This document shows, in pieces, positions 33,111-44,678 of a stretch of 64,000 nt of DNA. The stretch's first letter is position 1. Each line of letters opens with the position of its first letter. The stretch is taken from assembly GCA_039654915.1 (NCBI GenBank), contig CM077593.1, positions 75,682,501 through 75,746,500 on the forward strand, in the 5' to 3' direction. The DNA is from Aquilaria yunnanensis (lineage: Eukaryota; Streptophyta; Magnoliopsida; Malvales; Thymelaeaceae). The notes under the pieces are model-generated. The model worked only from the letters and a program-made list of their open reading frames with translations, was not told the origin of the DNA and did no database searches. Made by a program: the position numbers and the translations under genes.

Positions 33111-34440
33111 AATCACTTACTTTGATGTGCATAGTAATAGTTTTTTTCATTGCATTTTTTAAAATAGATTTTCTGTCTAAAGTTTATTCATACATATTAT
33201 TATTACCTTAACAATAATAACATTGAAAGTTCATTTTCAAAACAATTGATTTTTTTGCTAAAGTTAATTAATGTTGTTATTAATTTGTTGAATACTATAT
33301 GTATTTGTGTTAATTTATAATTTATTATAGATAAGTTTATTTAAAATTATCTCCATCTAGATAAGTAAGCTTTCATATCATATATATTCATCCAAGTTGA
33401 GAAAAAATTAATTGACCAAAATTTTATATTGAAAGACTTTATAGTAGAACAAACTTAGTTCATACGTTTAAGTTTTATAAAAAATTTATTGTATTTGAGA
33501 TATTATTTAATAGGGGTAGCATGTTTTACGCAAAAATAAAAATAAAAATAAAAATAAAACTTTAGTGACAATCTAGAAGCTGTAGTCATTAAAGGTTAGA
33601 TTAAAAAAAGAAGTATTATCAAATCACTTACTCACGTGCATATTAATAGTTTTTTTTCATTGCATTTTTTTAAAATAGATTTTATTTCTAGAGTTCATTT
33701 AAACACACTATTATTACCTTAACAATAATCACATTGAAAGTTCAGTTTCAAAACAATTCAATTTTTTTTCCTAAAATTAATTAATTTTGTTATTAATTTG
33801 TTCAATATTATATGTATTTGTGTTTCTTTAAATTTTTTTGATAGATAATTATCGCATCTAGATAAGTAAGGTTTCATATCATATATATTCATCCACGTTG
33901 GGAAAAAATTAATTGACCAAAATTTTAATATTCAAAGACTTTATAGTAGAACAAATTTAGTTCATACTTTTAAGTTTCATAAAAAATTTATTGTATTTGG
34001 GATATTATTTAATAGGGGTAGCATGTTTTACGTAAAAAATAAAAAATAATAAAAACTTTAGTAACAATCTAGAAACCGTAGTCATTAAAGGCTAGATTAA
34101 AAAAAGAAATATTAAAGGCTAGATTAAAAAATTATTTCTGAATTAATTAATTATTTTTGTTAATAATTTTTTGAATATTATATGTATTTGTGTTTCTTTA
34201 AATTTTTTTTCTAGATAATTTTCTTTAAAATTATCCGCATCTAGATAAGTAAGCTTTCATATCATATATATTCATCCATATTGAAAAAATTTAATTGGCC
34301 AAAATTTTATATTCAAAGACTTTATAGTAGAACAAACTTAGTTTGTACTTTTAAGTTAAAATTTTAAGTTGGATAAAATATTTATTGTATTTGAGATATT
34401 ATTTAATAGGGGTAGCATGTTTTACACAAAAAATATTTTT
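33111..34440 (-). repeat. Tandem ~500-bp repeats upstream of Helitron Rep
   Basis: About 2.6 imperfect copies of a very AT-rich unit. AATCACTTAC recurs at 33111 and 33622, and the marker ATAGGGGTAGCATGTTTTAC ends near 33530, 34031 and 34425. The third copy is shortened. The array lies between the Rep start and the Helitron 5' end, in the probable promoter region. Confidence 0.85.
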
Positions 34441-34617
34441 TAAGTCCCTTAATATAATCATTATACGAAATTTTCAAATTTCTCACTATTTAATGTTTTA
34501 TGACCATTATTGTTGAAGATTCCAGTTATAGTAATTATCTTTTTCAAAAGCAAATGTCCAAGTGTACGCAATCATTTTGTTTCCAAATCTCATATACTAA
34601 TCTGTAAAAGCAAGAAA

Positions 34618-35160
34618 TTAACTTGGCTTCGTGTTATTGTTGTTGACTTTAAGGACAAAAAAGTAGTTACTTGACGGCTTATATACACCCAAAAAATATT
34701 TCCTACTTTCCCATTTCACTCTAGATTTTTCTTTCTCACGCTTCTTTCTAGCTTTTACGAGGCGTAGCGGCAGCCATTGCAAATCTGATTTTCTGCAGCC
34801 ATTCTTGGCCGGATTCTTGAAATTTTTCCAGACGAACCAAAAAGCCAATGTGCCGAATGCTAAGACTCTCTCAGCTAATGATGTCTCTAGTCGTCCGTAC
34901 AGGCCGGTGTCTAGATTTCTCCAGATCTTCATCGGCGACGCCTTGTTCAACAGTTCCATCGGCCTGTTTCTTAGGCTCCATCGGGCCAATGAGGTTTGTG
35001 GCCGCCATTTATGGCATTTTTTCCCCTTTAAGTCTTAAAATCTTTCAGATCTAGGTTTCCTTTATGACGATCTGCAACTCTGTCATGATTTTTTTCTTGT
35101 TGCTCCTCTCTACCCTTACAATGGTACTATTATCTCGGTTTATCACTGAGAAGACAATTT
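34618..35160 (-). other. Possible captured or leader segment near Helitron 5' end
   Basis: A more GC-rich block than the adjacent tandem repeats. It holds a minus-strand open frame of 123 codons (34989-34618; MARWSLRNRPMELLNKASP, with a basic KARKKREKEKSRVKW stretch) and overlapping plus-strand frames of 68 and 77 codons. None matches a family I recognise. It may be Helitron leader or a host fragment picked up by the element. Confidence 0.3.
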
Positions 35161-35214
35161 CCTTCAACCATGCACTGCCCGGTTTTTTTTTTTTTAGAGG
35201 TTTCAAAATCTTTT

Positions 35215-35578
35215 AGAATGACACTATTTATCATCTCCTCCATTTGCCATTTTCGTGGCTTCCTCTCCTCCATAGCTCCTCTTCATCAAAGCTCCCAAAT
35301 CACCCAAAATTCCATCAAATCCCAAAGCTATCACAACAAGCCTTTAGCTCATTTTTTGTGGAATTGGTGCATTTGGAGTTGTTTTTTCAAGTTTTTGGTT
35401 CAAACCCAAATGTAAGTATCTTTGATCCATGTGGGTTAGCTCTAAGCTTGTTAAATGGTTGGAAATGGTCTTAATTTTATGCCCTTGATATCCAATTTTG
35501 TTGAATTCAAGCTTGGAACTCAAAGGAACTCCATTACGCTCAAGTGTGCTTGTTGCTTGCGTCTTGCTTTAAGGATAA
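35215..35578 (+). repeat. 364-bp direct repeat flanking the Helitron, copy 2 (holds the empty site)
   Basis: 362 of 364 bases match 23765-24128. Sequence continues past 35578 without a break (A at 35578, T at 35579), so this copy shows the target before Helitron insertion. The left junction shares only AGAAT with copy 1's outside flank. Confidence 0.95.
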
Positions 35579-36790
35579 TTTGATGTAAGAGATTTAAGTT
35601 AATTCAGCTCAAATAATGCATAAAAATGTAGTATTACATGTGGGAATGAAGTAGAAACATGACCCATGTGCATTGGCTTTAGGAATTGAAAAATTGAGCA
35701 AGTTTCGTGCAAGTTCACATACAGTCACACAATGGTGTAGAGCATTGGCGACACGTCGCCGTTGACGACATTTGACAACGCATCGCTGGTGGCGATGCAA
35801 GCTGGTGACGCATTGCTGGTGATCTTCTAGGGAACCCAAGAACTGATGCCTTTTGGTGGCACATCATCGATGGTGTTGCGAAGGCATAAGCCCCTCAAGC
35901 TTGGGGCACCTCAAGGATGTCTCAATCTTTCGGTTGTCATCCCTATGCCAATTTAAGATGTTCCGTAGCCTCTGTTAGGTCAAGAACTCATTCCTAAGTT
36001 GGGAATTATGCATTATTTAGGTGGTACCTAAGTGGTGTAGTTAAGGTAAGGTAAGTAATAGTGGCTAAGGGGTTAACATGCTTAAGTTGCTGAGGGAGCA
36101 CTAAGGGGATTAAGGCGGGTTTCAAATTCTTTGTTGGCTTAAGTGGGAGGTCACAGACCTCTGGGCAATGAAAATGAAACCTAAGAGGATCTTAACCAAA
36201 CATTGTGATTTGGTAAGTAAGCCACTAAGGAGCCCTAAGCTAAGCTCAGAAAGCTTGGTAAGTTGAACTACATAAGGCAGCTACCCTACATAATAAGTTA
36301 AGGGCAGAGATGGGTAAGGAAGGTGTAAGCGGTGACTTACTCTAAGTAACTCATCAGAGGTGGGCAAAGGTTGAGTAAGTGACGACATACTCTAAGGCGC
36401 CCGTAAGAGGACTTCATGGGGGTAGTTAAGTGCTAGCATAGGGTACGAGGGCCAATATCCAAGTACCCCCATCGTAAAGAACTCATTGCAAGTTTAACAC
36501 CTATGGGTGTGAGAAAGTCCTAAGTGCATCTACATGTGCCTATTTTATCCATCCATTCATCCACCCAGTATTTTGCATTGGTTGTTATTCTTATTCTTAT
36601 TTTTGGTTGTGATGTGAATTGCTTCTTTTGTTTTGTGTGTTTATATATATGTGCTTGTTACGCCTTGCATGCTTGCATTTGCCTCCCTCTACTATTACCA
36701 ATCCTTTACTGGGTACTTTTGAGTACTCACCTCATTAAGTATTATGCAAGTATTAAGCGGGCTAGTCAGACTTAAGAGTTTGTAAGGGGC
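35579..36790 (+). repeat. Unclassified repeat right of the Helitron
   Basis: No gene. It contains repeated GATGGCGATGC-like and TAAGTAAG/CTAAGG motifs, and ends around a ACTGGGTACTTTTGAGTACTC segment. It may be the remainder of the LTR-like repeat begun at 23311. The classification is unproven. Confidence 0.4.
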
Positions 36791-39700
36791 AACTGTTAAA
36801 GCTATGTTTTTTAGAATGAAGGTATTCTCTAAGTAGGAAGCCTTACATTTCTAAGCTACTTATGGCATAAGCTAATACTGGCCAAAGTGTTTGCCTTACA
36901 ATTTAGGTCTAAATGAGTACAAGGAAAGCGTGGCTCATCACTTGCAGCTAGCTTGCTTGGGTGAAAAGCTAAGGATGGATCTTAGTAGATATAAGTTGCT
37001 TATTCTAAATGTATGGTATTTTCATACAAAGAGATTGCCTCTACTGGTGTCCATTGGTGTATATAACACTAGGGTTACATTTGGGTGCATATAAGTTTAA
37101 TATGTGTGCACATAGTTGTTACTTGAAGTTAAAGTAACTAAATTTTTTACATCTTAGCTTGTTTTCATTTATGTTTTATGAACTGGTGTGTCACAATTTT
37201 CTTTATAGTTTTAATTTATTGTTATCGCTTAGCCAGGACAATGCATGCATATTTTCCATGCAGGGTAGACAAAGTAACTAGTTGCACGTAATGATTTAAG
37301 ATATTTCATGAGTAATAACTAGCCAATTATAACCTAAGTGAGATCATAGTTCCCAAAGAGCCTACCAATATTATCAAATCCGGTTACTGGGGCCCTGTTC
37401 CTCCACAATGGGAGTCAGGCCCTACATCATAATGAATATTTCTTGCATCATTGATTTGAATCACTACCATATAATCATTAGTTTTACTCTTCAACCGAGG
37501 ATCATAGATACAAAAGCAGCAATGGTTTGTACTTGATCCAACTTCGTTCTTGATCGCAAGCACCCTAGCCCCCTCATCCGGCTTGACATTGGTTTTGACC
37601 ACCTTCACATAAGTTTTAACAAGGGAGGGTTTCTTGAACAGAACTTTGTTTTGGGATTTTTATGGAGTTTCATGCAATCAAATTAGCTGTAACTCAAGGC
37701 TCCTCATATGGAAAAGTATACCTAAAGTTCTTTCAATTTCTAGGTCAATATTATGAAATTCACTTTGATTGCTTTGAGTTATGAAGTAGTTCTCCTACTG
37801 GAAAAAAAAAAAGAAATTAGTAATCAAAGCAAAATAAGAATATAAAACAAATCAAGTAAGAAAATAAACGGTTAAATTAATAAAAATAGAATTTCAAGCA
37901 GGAATCTCAACTATGTCCTCGGCAATGGCCCAAAAACTTTATAGCTCCTAAAATACACTAATAAAGATATTCAGTTATAGATTCTCAATAATACGACACC
38001 TTTAAGGCAAGCACACATATCATAGCAACATAGCATATGGTAAGCATCAAGTTTGTATTCCATAGAACGAAGTTGTTAACCCTACTTATAACCTATTTCT
38101 ATTATTTAGCCGATCAATTAAGAATATTGTTTAACTAACTATTGATAAAAAAAACTGGTATAGTAAATAAAATTTATATAAAGCAATAAAAAAAATCAAA
38201 TGAATAAACAATCAAGCAATATCTTGCTTAAACTTGAATCTCCTTAGAAATCCATTGCACTACTCTTATTTTGGTTTAATGAGCATATGGTTATATTGGA
38301 CTGTGGAGAACTCTTAAACTAGATTAACTCTTTTCTCAGGGCAACTAACCCCAATTCCTATGTTCATCGATTGGAAGCTCTTCTTGGCAAAAAATTCCAA
38401 ACACACATTACTCACTCCTTGAGTCTCATTACTAGGTTTGACCCAAGTCTAGATGTCTTATATCAATCTATCTTTAGACTTATAGGCAATGCCTTCTATC
38501 CATACGATTATCCAATCAAACATACAAGTGGTTTGCTTAACATGCTCAAAATCAAATATTAAATCAATAGGCTACCTTTTCACCAATTCAACAACAAGGA
38601 AGCACACATGGACAGATAGCAAGAAACTATATTTAATTAAACTAAAATAGTCATAGAAACAATATCATTCTAGGGTTCATCTTCTCTAAGCATGAGTAGA
38701 AAATTAGCCTTTCATTCTAATAAAGAAAGACAAGAACAACAAAAGAAAACCTAAAATCAAAGACTACATCTCCAAATGTCTTTCATCCAAGAAATCCTTG
38801 CTCCAATGCAAATCAATCAATGTTGATCATTAGAACTATCTCATGTAGCCTTCAACCATGAACCCCAAACTACTTTTTCTGTGTGTGCTCGCTCTCTTTT
38901 TCCTCTCCTTTGGAAACTGCAGTAAAATCCTGAAAAAATCCTAACAGTAGTCGAACATGATCATAGACACAATCATGTTCAAGGCCTTGTATCGTGTCTA
39001 AATGCAAAAAAATTATGAAAACATTAATGACACGGTTCTTAACATAGGCATGATTGTTAATAGGGGCATGTTTGCTCAATCACAAGCATGTTTGCTACTA
39101 TAAAGCAAATAAAGAGGGTACACGACCATGTCTCAAAGCATGTTTACTCTAATTTCTCCAAAATCTTCTAATTTAGCTCCAAAAGTCCTCAAATCATTCC
39201 TTTTTGCAACTAAGCTAAAATCCGACATAAAAATAAATTATGAAGCAATTTAGCACCAACTTTTTGTCAAAACTATTTAGAAGACAAGCAAATGTCAAGA
39301 AAAATCATAGTACAAATATGTACAATTTACCATATATCAAGTATACCATAATTTTTTATCTAAATGTTTAATGTACGTGTTCAAACACAAATATTTAAGC
39401 AATTTAGTAATATTATTATTATTTTTATATATTGATATATATACTTTGAGTTTAGTTTTATCTCGAGTTAGTTTCATATAAAACCGAAACTAACTCAATA
39501 TGATGGCTCTCCTATATGTGAAATCAACCAATAAACTACGGTTTATTGTTTATTTTTACCTAATGCTCTAGAAGTGATTTGGGTTACGGTTCGGGTTTAC
39601 CTAATCATGCACACCCTTAATGTCAGTGGCTTATTTAATCCATTTGGCTAATTACAAAGACCTCAATCTTTTGAGTGAATTACAATTTAATCCATTTGGC

Positions 39701-40588
39701 TAATTACAATTTTAAAATTTGGTAAACATCGTGTCGGTTTTTAAAATAAAAGAGGAAAAACTGTATACGTAAGCCTTTATTACTAGTCCCAATACTTTCA
39801 AGTGAGTATGTGTCTAGCATTCATAGAGTCGAGAAATGAAATAAAATGTTTCTACCAATAAAGTAAAGTCCTCCAACTTGTCAACGCCATATTCATTGAT
39901 GAGTTTACCATTCAGGCAAAATTCAAAGTAAACTCTTCCTCTGTTCAATGTATAACCCTTTTTTCTCCGTGCTTACCATTGGGTTTGAATTTTAAACCAT
40001 GTTTGACTAGTTGATTTATTATTACTCCATTTGACCAATTATACTCATCTTATTTTTCATCGTTTTTTCCCCTTCTCCTCCTTTGCAAAATTCTTTTATA
40101 ACTATTACCAATAGTATTGTTTGGTTCATCTGATGCTTTATAGTAGACAAATTCAGGTGATCCATTTCAATATTAATAAATCAAACGGAGTTTAAAGAAT
40201 GGCAAGACATAGGTGATGAGGCGTCCCAAAATAAGAAATTTGGTGTTGGTGTCAATTTATTTTTTCTCCAGTTTGAGTCATCATTCATGTTTTGTACTTG
40301 GATGATTTATTAGTCCTTATTAGTCCAACAGAATAATGGTTTGTTAGTGTGGTAGTTTGTTTTCATGTTTATTTTCTTGGTCTATCTCTATTAGGCTGTA
40401 AGCTCGGGAATTATAGTGATTGATAATTGTGAGAGACTTACATTTTAGCGGAGCATCCCTAATTCCTCAGTATTATATTTCTGTGATACATACAACAGAA
40501 CAATTAATGAAAATGACGTTTCTCAAGAAAAATTGGAAGTAAATAATTTTATATCCTACAATGCGTGTAATTTACGCTTGGATTGTTC
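36791..40588. other. Unassigned AT-rich intergenic region
   Basis: No gene with recognisable motifs. A minus-strand open frame of 74 codons (37608-37384, containing SSTNHCCFCIYDPRLKSK and ending GGTGPQ) looks compositionally protein-like but is unknown to me. Near 39634 and 39688 a 24-bp segment (TTTAATCCATTTGGCTAATT...) is duplicated. Otherwise I see nothing to annotate. Confidence 0.5.
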
Positions 40589-40589
40589 T

Positions 40590-40597
40590 ATATAAAC
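40590..40597 (+). promoter_or_regulatory. TATA box of CEP-type peptide gene
   Basis: ATATAAAC 78 bp upstream of the ATG at 40675, at a normal distance for a plant core promoter with a short leader. Confidence 0.65.
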
Positions 40598-40674
40598 GCA
40601 TAGAGCCTGGGAAAGGATAACTTTAACCACTGCAGGCAACAAAAAAAGAGGGAAAGAACAGAAGAAAATAAAAG

Positions 40675-40812
40675 ATGAGTTCAAAGTCTACCTCCAAATT
40701 TATCCTCTTCATCACGATTCTTTCCATCGTATTAGAGGTAGTTTTCGCTCGACGAATACTTGGAGGGGTTGGAGGAAGTAATCCAGGGCATAGTCCAGGA
40801 GTCGGCAGATGA
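40675..40812 (+). CDS. CEP-type (C-terminally encoded peptide) signalling precursor
   Basis: A single-exon frame of 45 residues. Residues about 1-25 form a signal peptide: a short polar/basic start, then the hydrophobic core FILFITILSIVLEVVFA. The C-terminus GGSNPGHSPGVGR matches the conserved part of the CEP hormone domain (x-PG-x-SPGVGH, with prolines usually hydroxylated), but the last residue is Arg instead of the usual His. CEP peptides are secreted, trimmed and perceived by leucine-rich-repeat receptor kinases, linking root growth and nitrogen status; that role is family knowledge. The precursor is short for the family and has one peptide copy at the extreme C-terminus. A TATA box lies 78 bp upstream. 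There is no sign of transposon origin. Expression is unproven. Confidence 0.8.
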   Translation: MSSKSTSKFILFITILSIVLEVVFARRILGGVGGSNPGHSPGVGR

Positions 40813-41783
40813 TTTGAGGTACAAGTACAAATCTTTATGAGTTCAAAAATGATTTGTATGTGTTCGAAAGCATTTGATGGGGCATCAGTACTGTTCTTGT
40901 AATAATTGAAGAAAATTTATTTAAGCTTGTAAATTTCTCAAATTTCACAGCTGAAGGTATCCAAATTTGTATATTAAACCCCAAAAAGCCAAGTTTTGAT
41001 CATTCCGATAAAAATACTTCATGCTGCTAATAAGTTCTAATTATTGAGCCCGAAATATCCATGTGTTTTAAATCGGCTGAAATTTTAAATTGACCCCTAA
41101 ACTGAAAAAAACAATATACTAATATTTTTTTTCCTATTAAAGTCAGTTCTCAAATAGCACATTCTTGAAATCAGATTAGCTCTATTCTAATACTATTGCA
41201 ATATATTCTATTTTGCCCAGTCTTAAATCTTGGTGACATTTTCATTTGTAGTAAATTATTTTAATATCCTATCCTTTAAACTATCATTTCAATAATCACT
41301 TTTCTCAACCTTCTCTATTTACACATAAAAAGTTAAGGGCAAAAGTAGAAATAGCACATAAAATTTTTCCTGTTTCTAACTCTGTGTCAAACTATATGTT
41401 TCAATGGTTATAGAATAGAGGGATGAAAAAAAATATCGCACACAGAAAGAAAAATACTGAATATTCTGTTAAATACTAAGTAGTCATTATTTCATGAATT
41501 TCTAATTTTTTTTATCTGTATTTATTTTTATTTTATAAATTTTTAGTTTCAGGAAATGATGGAGTACGTACATACATGGGTGGGCATTATGCTAGTCCCT
41601 CTATTCTAATGAACTCTTTGATTTTCGCACAGTTTTAGCAAAATTTATCTTTTAGTGCTTATATAATAAATACTGGATAATAGTTGTTTTTTTTAACTTT
41701 CCAAAGAAGAATGTCAAATATTTTGAAACTGCTAAAAGTCAGGTATTTGAGAAAAGAGAGACTATATCCTATAATTGCAATGT
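40813..41783. other. Intergenic region between CEP-type gene and MULE
   Basis: AT-rich; it should include the 3' untranslated region of the CEP-type gene. No other gene or clear repeat was seen. Confidence 0.5.
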
Positions 41784-41792
41784 CCCCAAATC
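41784..41792. repeat. Left 9-bp target duplication of MULE
   Basis: CCCCAAATC, identical to 44714-44722. Nine bases is the standard Mutator-superfamily duplication. Confidence 0.93.
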
Positions 41793-41827
41793 GAGAATAG
41801 AGAATATACACCTGGTGTATATACACC
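41793..41827 (+). repeat. Left terminal inverted repeat of MULE
   Basis: The inner part ATACACCTGGTGTATATACA pairs with the right end at 44679-44713 with four mismatches in the last 22 bases. The outermost 13 bases have diverged. Confidence 0.82.
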
Positions 41828-41949
41828 AATTAACGACGTTAACGCGTCTTCCGTCAGGAAATTTGAAAACAGAGATAACGCGTGAGAAAAATGGGCCATA
41901 TTCTCGGCAATTACCTCTTTTGAGTCCGAATTCCATAGAAAAACCTCAT

Positions 41950-42171
41950 AATTGTTTCATAAACCTAAAACCGACGATTGAGCCCTCCTTGAACTCAACT
42001 GCCGGTTCGCCGAAAGTCACGAAATCAAAGAAAACGCTACCCTCGGGTGGGGGATTTCATTCCGAAGGTTCCGTCCGTCATCTACGAGGGCGCTGGACAG
42101 TTGGGGAGCCGGCGGGAAAGGGAACGGGCGTTGCGAGAGGGAGGACAGGGGTTCGCGATTTTGCCAAGGTG
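41950..42171 (+). other. Probable plus-strand exon 1 in MULE
   Basis: A GC-rich block that stands out from its surroundings. It lies in a plus-strand open frame of 126 codons (41815-42195) and ends at a CAAG|GTGAGA donor-like site at about 42171. The frame reads basic and glycine-rich (GGGFHSEGSVRHLRGRW); I do not recognise a domain. It could pair with the exon at 43522. Confidence 0.4.
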
Positions 42172-42549
42172 AGATTCGGATTTTTTTTTTTATGATTTTT
42201 GTGTTGTGAGGGTGGGTCAACTACTGAGAGTTGTTAAATAGCGAGAAACTGTATGGGCTCGCCATTAGATTTGTGATTTCTTTGAAATTAGTATGTATTG
42301 TTCTGAATCTGAGATGTTAGATAGGAAGGACGAACACCATGACTAAAATTTGTGTTTGTGATGATCTAAATCTGACATGTATGAGACTAAGTGGGATATG
42401 AATCGATCTGAAAGACGACGAAGGAGAAACAGATGCGGTTCTGTTACATTGGCTGAATCTGAATCTGATTGTTGGGTTTTCCATTATGAGCAGTGTATGT
42501 TTGATGTGCTATCACAATTTAGAACAGCCAGTGTGTGGAATGGTACAGT

Positions 42550-43475
42550 GCATCATCAGATTAATACATTCGATATCCAGAATGATACATTACATTTTCA
42601 GTTTAATACAAAAGCTTCAATGTATTATAAATTGAATGTTCTATAAAATATTGTGATGTGTTTTTATGTTATCAAGGTTCATGAACGATGGTAGTATGGT
42701 GGTGTTGTTGGGTAATGTATGTGATTGTGAGGTTTCCTTTTGCATATACAGATTAATACATTCGAATCCCAGAATGATAGGTTGCATTTCCTGATAAATA
42801 TGTTTTCATTCCAGTTTAATACATGGATCTACCTGAATAATACACTGGCATTGTTAGGGAATACTGTTACAATGATTATCAGTAGTGATACATGTATTAT
42901 GGGAAACTGAATGGCTTACGCGTTAATTCATTTGTATTCCAGTTCAATGCATTGGGAATTTATTGTCCTATTTTCCATTATGAGTAGTGGGTGGATATGC
43001 ACAGTACACATACAGATTAATACAGTGGATAACCAAAATGATACATTACTTTTACAGTTGTGATTAATTCTATTATGATTAGTGTATGTTTAATGTGCTA
43101 TCACAGTTGTGTAATTCTGTCATGGTACATTACATAACTAGATTAATACATAACTAATACAGAATGATACATTACCTTTTCAGTTTAATAACTTGGCTGT
43201 TGTATATAATATTGTTATGCTTTGTTATGTTAGCAAGGTTCAAGAATCGTGTTCTTTGAAATTATCATGTATTGTTATGAATCTGAGATGTTAGCAAGGT
43301 TCATTATATGTGAAAGTCCTATCCGTGTGCTATCACATTTGTGTAATTCTGTCATTGTACATTACATAACCAGTTTAATACATAACTAATACAGAATGAT
43401 ACATTAGTATTTTCGCATGTGCATAGTATACATGTACTAATACAGAATGATACATTACTATTTTAGCATGTGCAT
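42550..43475 (+). repeat. Iterated AATACA / AATGATACATTA motifs within MULE
   Basis: Imperfect repeats of ATTAATACAT...AGAATGATACATTA occur near 42560, 42750, 43013, 43145, 43375 and 43435. Related blocks containing TTAGCAAGGTTCA recur near 42675, 43230 and 43287. They fill the space between the two plus-strand exon candidates. Confidence 0.75.
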
Positions 43476-43521
43476 GAGATATAGTGGTTAATGGTATTTT
43501 TTTTTTCTATAAATAATGACA

Positions 43522-43658
43522 GCTTGACAATGGCCAGGAAAGATGGAAGTGGTGAGTCCAGTGAGGAGGGAGAAGGGGAGATAGACTATTCACAGTACCA
43601 ACTGTATGGAGAATCCTTTGAATTCATTTTGTCTTACCAGTTTTTTGTGTGGTGGTGA
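43522..43658 (+). other. Small plus-strand exon/frame in MULE
   Basis: A TGACAG acceptor-like site precedes an ATG at 43530. The frame runs 42 codons (MARKDGSGESSEEGEGEIDY...) and ends at 43658, inside the minus-strand FAR1 exon. The first 33 or so codons look protein-like (acidic). The end is probably created by an internal deletion that fused two convergent genes. Confidence 0.4.
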
Positions 43659-44441
43659 TATGAATGGGAGCTAAAGTGTCTGTTGGTATACAGTACTCTA
43701 CAGAAATTACTTGATTTTGCCTCCAACGAAGCTTATTCCGACAAGCCTTGAAACCATTATTCACCGTATACCGACTAAAAAATGAATATGCTGCTTCCAC
43801 ACTCTCAAAACCAACACCTTTGAAAGATACATCTTCGAACCCATTATCTCCTTTTATCATAGAGTAATCGACAATATAATCTGAAAATAGATAAAAAAAT
43901 ATACTGGTTTATAATGCATATAACCATTAGCGTACAACTATATCACATTTTAATACATAATATTTACAGTTTAATACATATGCCACACAGTTACATACAA
44001 AATTGCAGAAAAATGTGAAAACAATTTCACACAGAATTCAAACACACTATCCTAAATTGCGAGAATTTAAACACTGTTCAGTTTCACCTTCCTCGACTCC
44101 AACTCCCTCATCACCACCATCGACATCCACTTCTTCATCTCCTTCAACATCGAATGCTGCATAAAAAAAACATCCTTAATGCCATTATGAAATTACAGTG
44201 TAACACATATATACATATAAATTAGATAAAAACCTCCTAATTCTTCTCCATAATTCACACAGTCATCAGAGACCTCTTTTCCCTTTTCGAAATATTGAAC
44301 GTTTACTCCGCAATTGTTTTCTTCATCACAACCACAAATTACTTCCCCCTCGCCTTTCCCCGCCTCAGCACCACTATACACTTCTTCAACTGCTGGGCTT
44401 TCGTTTAGGTCAAACACCATTTTATATGAACTTTCAGACAA
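43640..44441 (-). pseudogene. FAR1-related MULE transposase gene, 5' part only
   Basis: Exon 1 (44441-~44235) starts MSESSYKMVFDLNESPA and is acidic. Exon 2 (44156-~44080) is acidic (EEVDVDGGDEGVG). Exon 3 (43880-43640) carries the FAR1 DNA-binding start: GVGFESVEAAYSFFSRYTVNNGFKACR. It then meets a TG|GTAAGA donor at 43640. Introns are suggested by GT/AG borders and loss of frame between blocks. FAR1/FHY3-type proteins derive from MULE transposases. Here the zinc-binding remainder and the transposase core are missing, so only a fragment remains. Confidence 0.72.
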
Positions 44442-44678
44442 AAAATTTATCTAATGCTCGAATAACGAGAATTCTTGGATGCAAAAAAAGGGGTTTGAGC
44501 TTCGTCAAGGAGGGAATTGCTGCAATTCAAACTGGTATGAAAAATATTCATTTTGAATATTATATAAATGGTAAATTGATTTTTCTAACTTTCACGTTTC
44601 CTAACTAATCGTGACTTCCTAACTGAACCATGTTTCCATATTCTGCCTCATTAACCGTAAATTCACGTTTCCTAACCG

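Larger units (their letters stand above)
24129..35214 (-). mobile_element. Helitron with Rep/helicase and RPA-like genes, minus strand
   Basis: The 3' end on the minus strand is a short hairpin followed by CTAG at 24132-24129. The next host base is T, which is the canonical Helitron CTRR|T end. The minus strand encodes an RPA1-like gene and a Rep/PIF1-type helicase. The uncut site in the downstream repeat copy (A at 35578, T at 35579) confirms insertion between A and T. The 5' TC terminus is not certain: candidates on the minus strand start at 35217 and 35198, and neither has the expected A before it. About 11 kb; autonomous in type but disabled. Confidence 0.88.
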
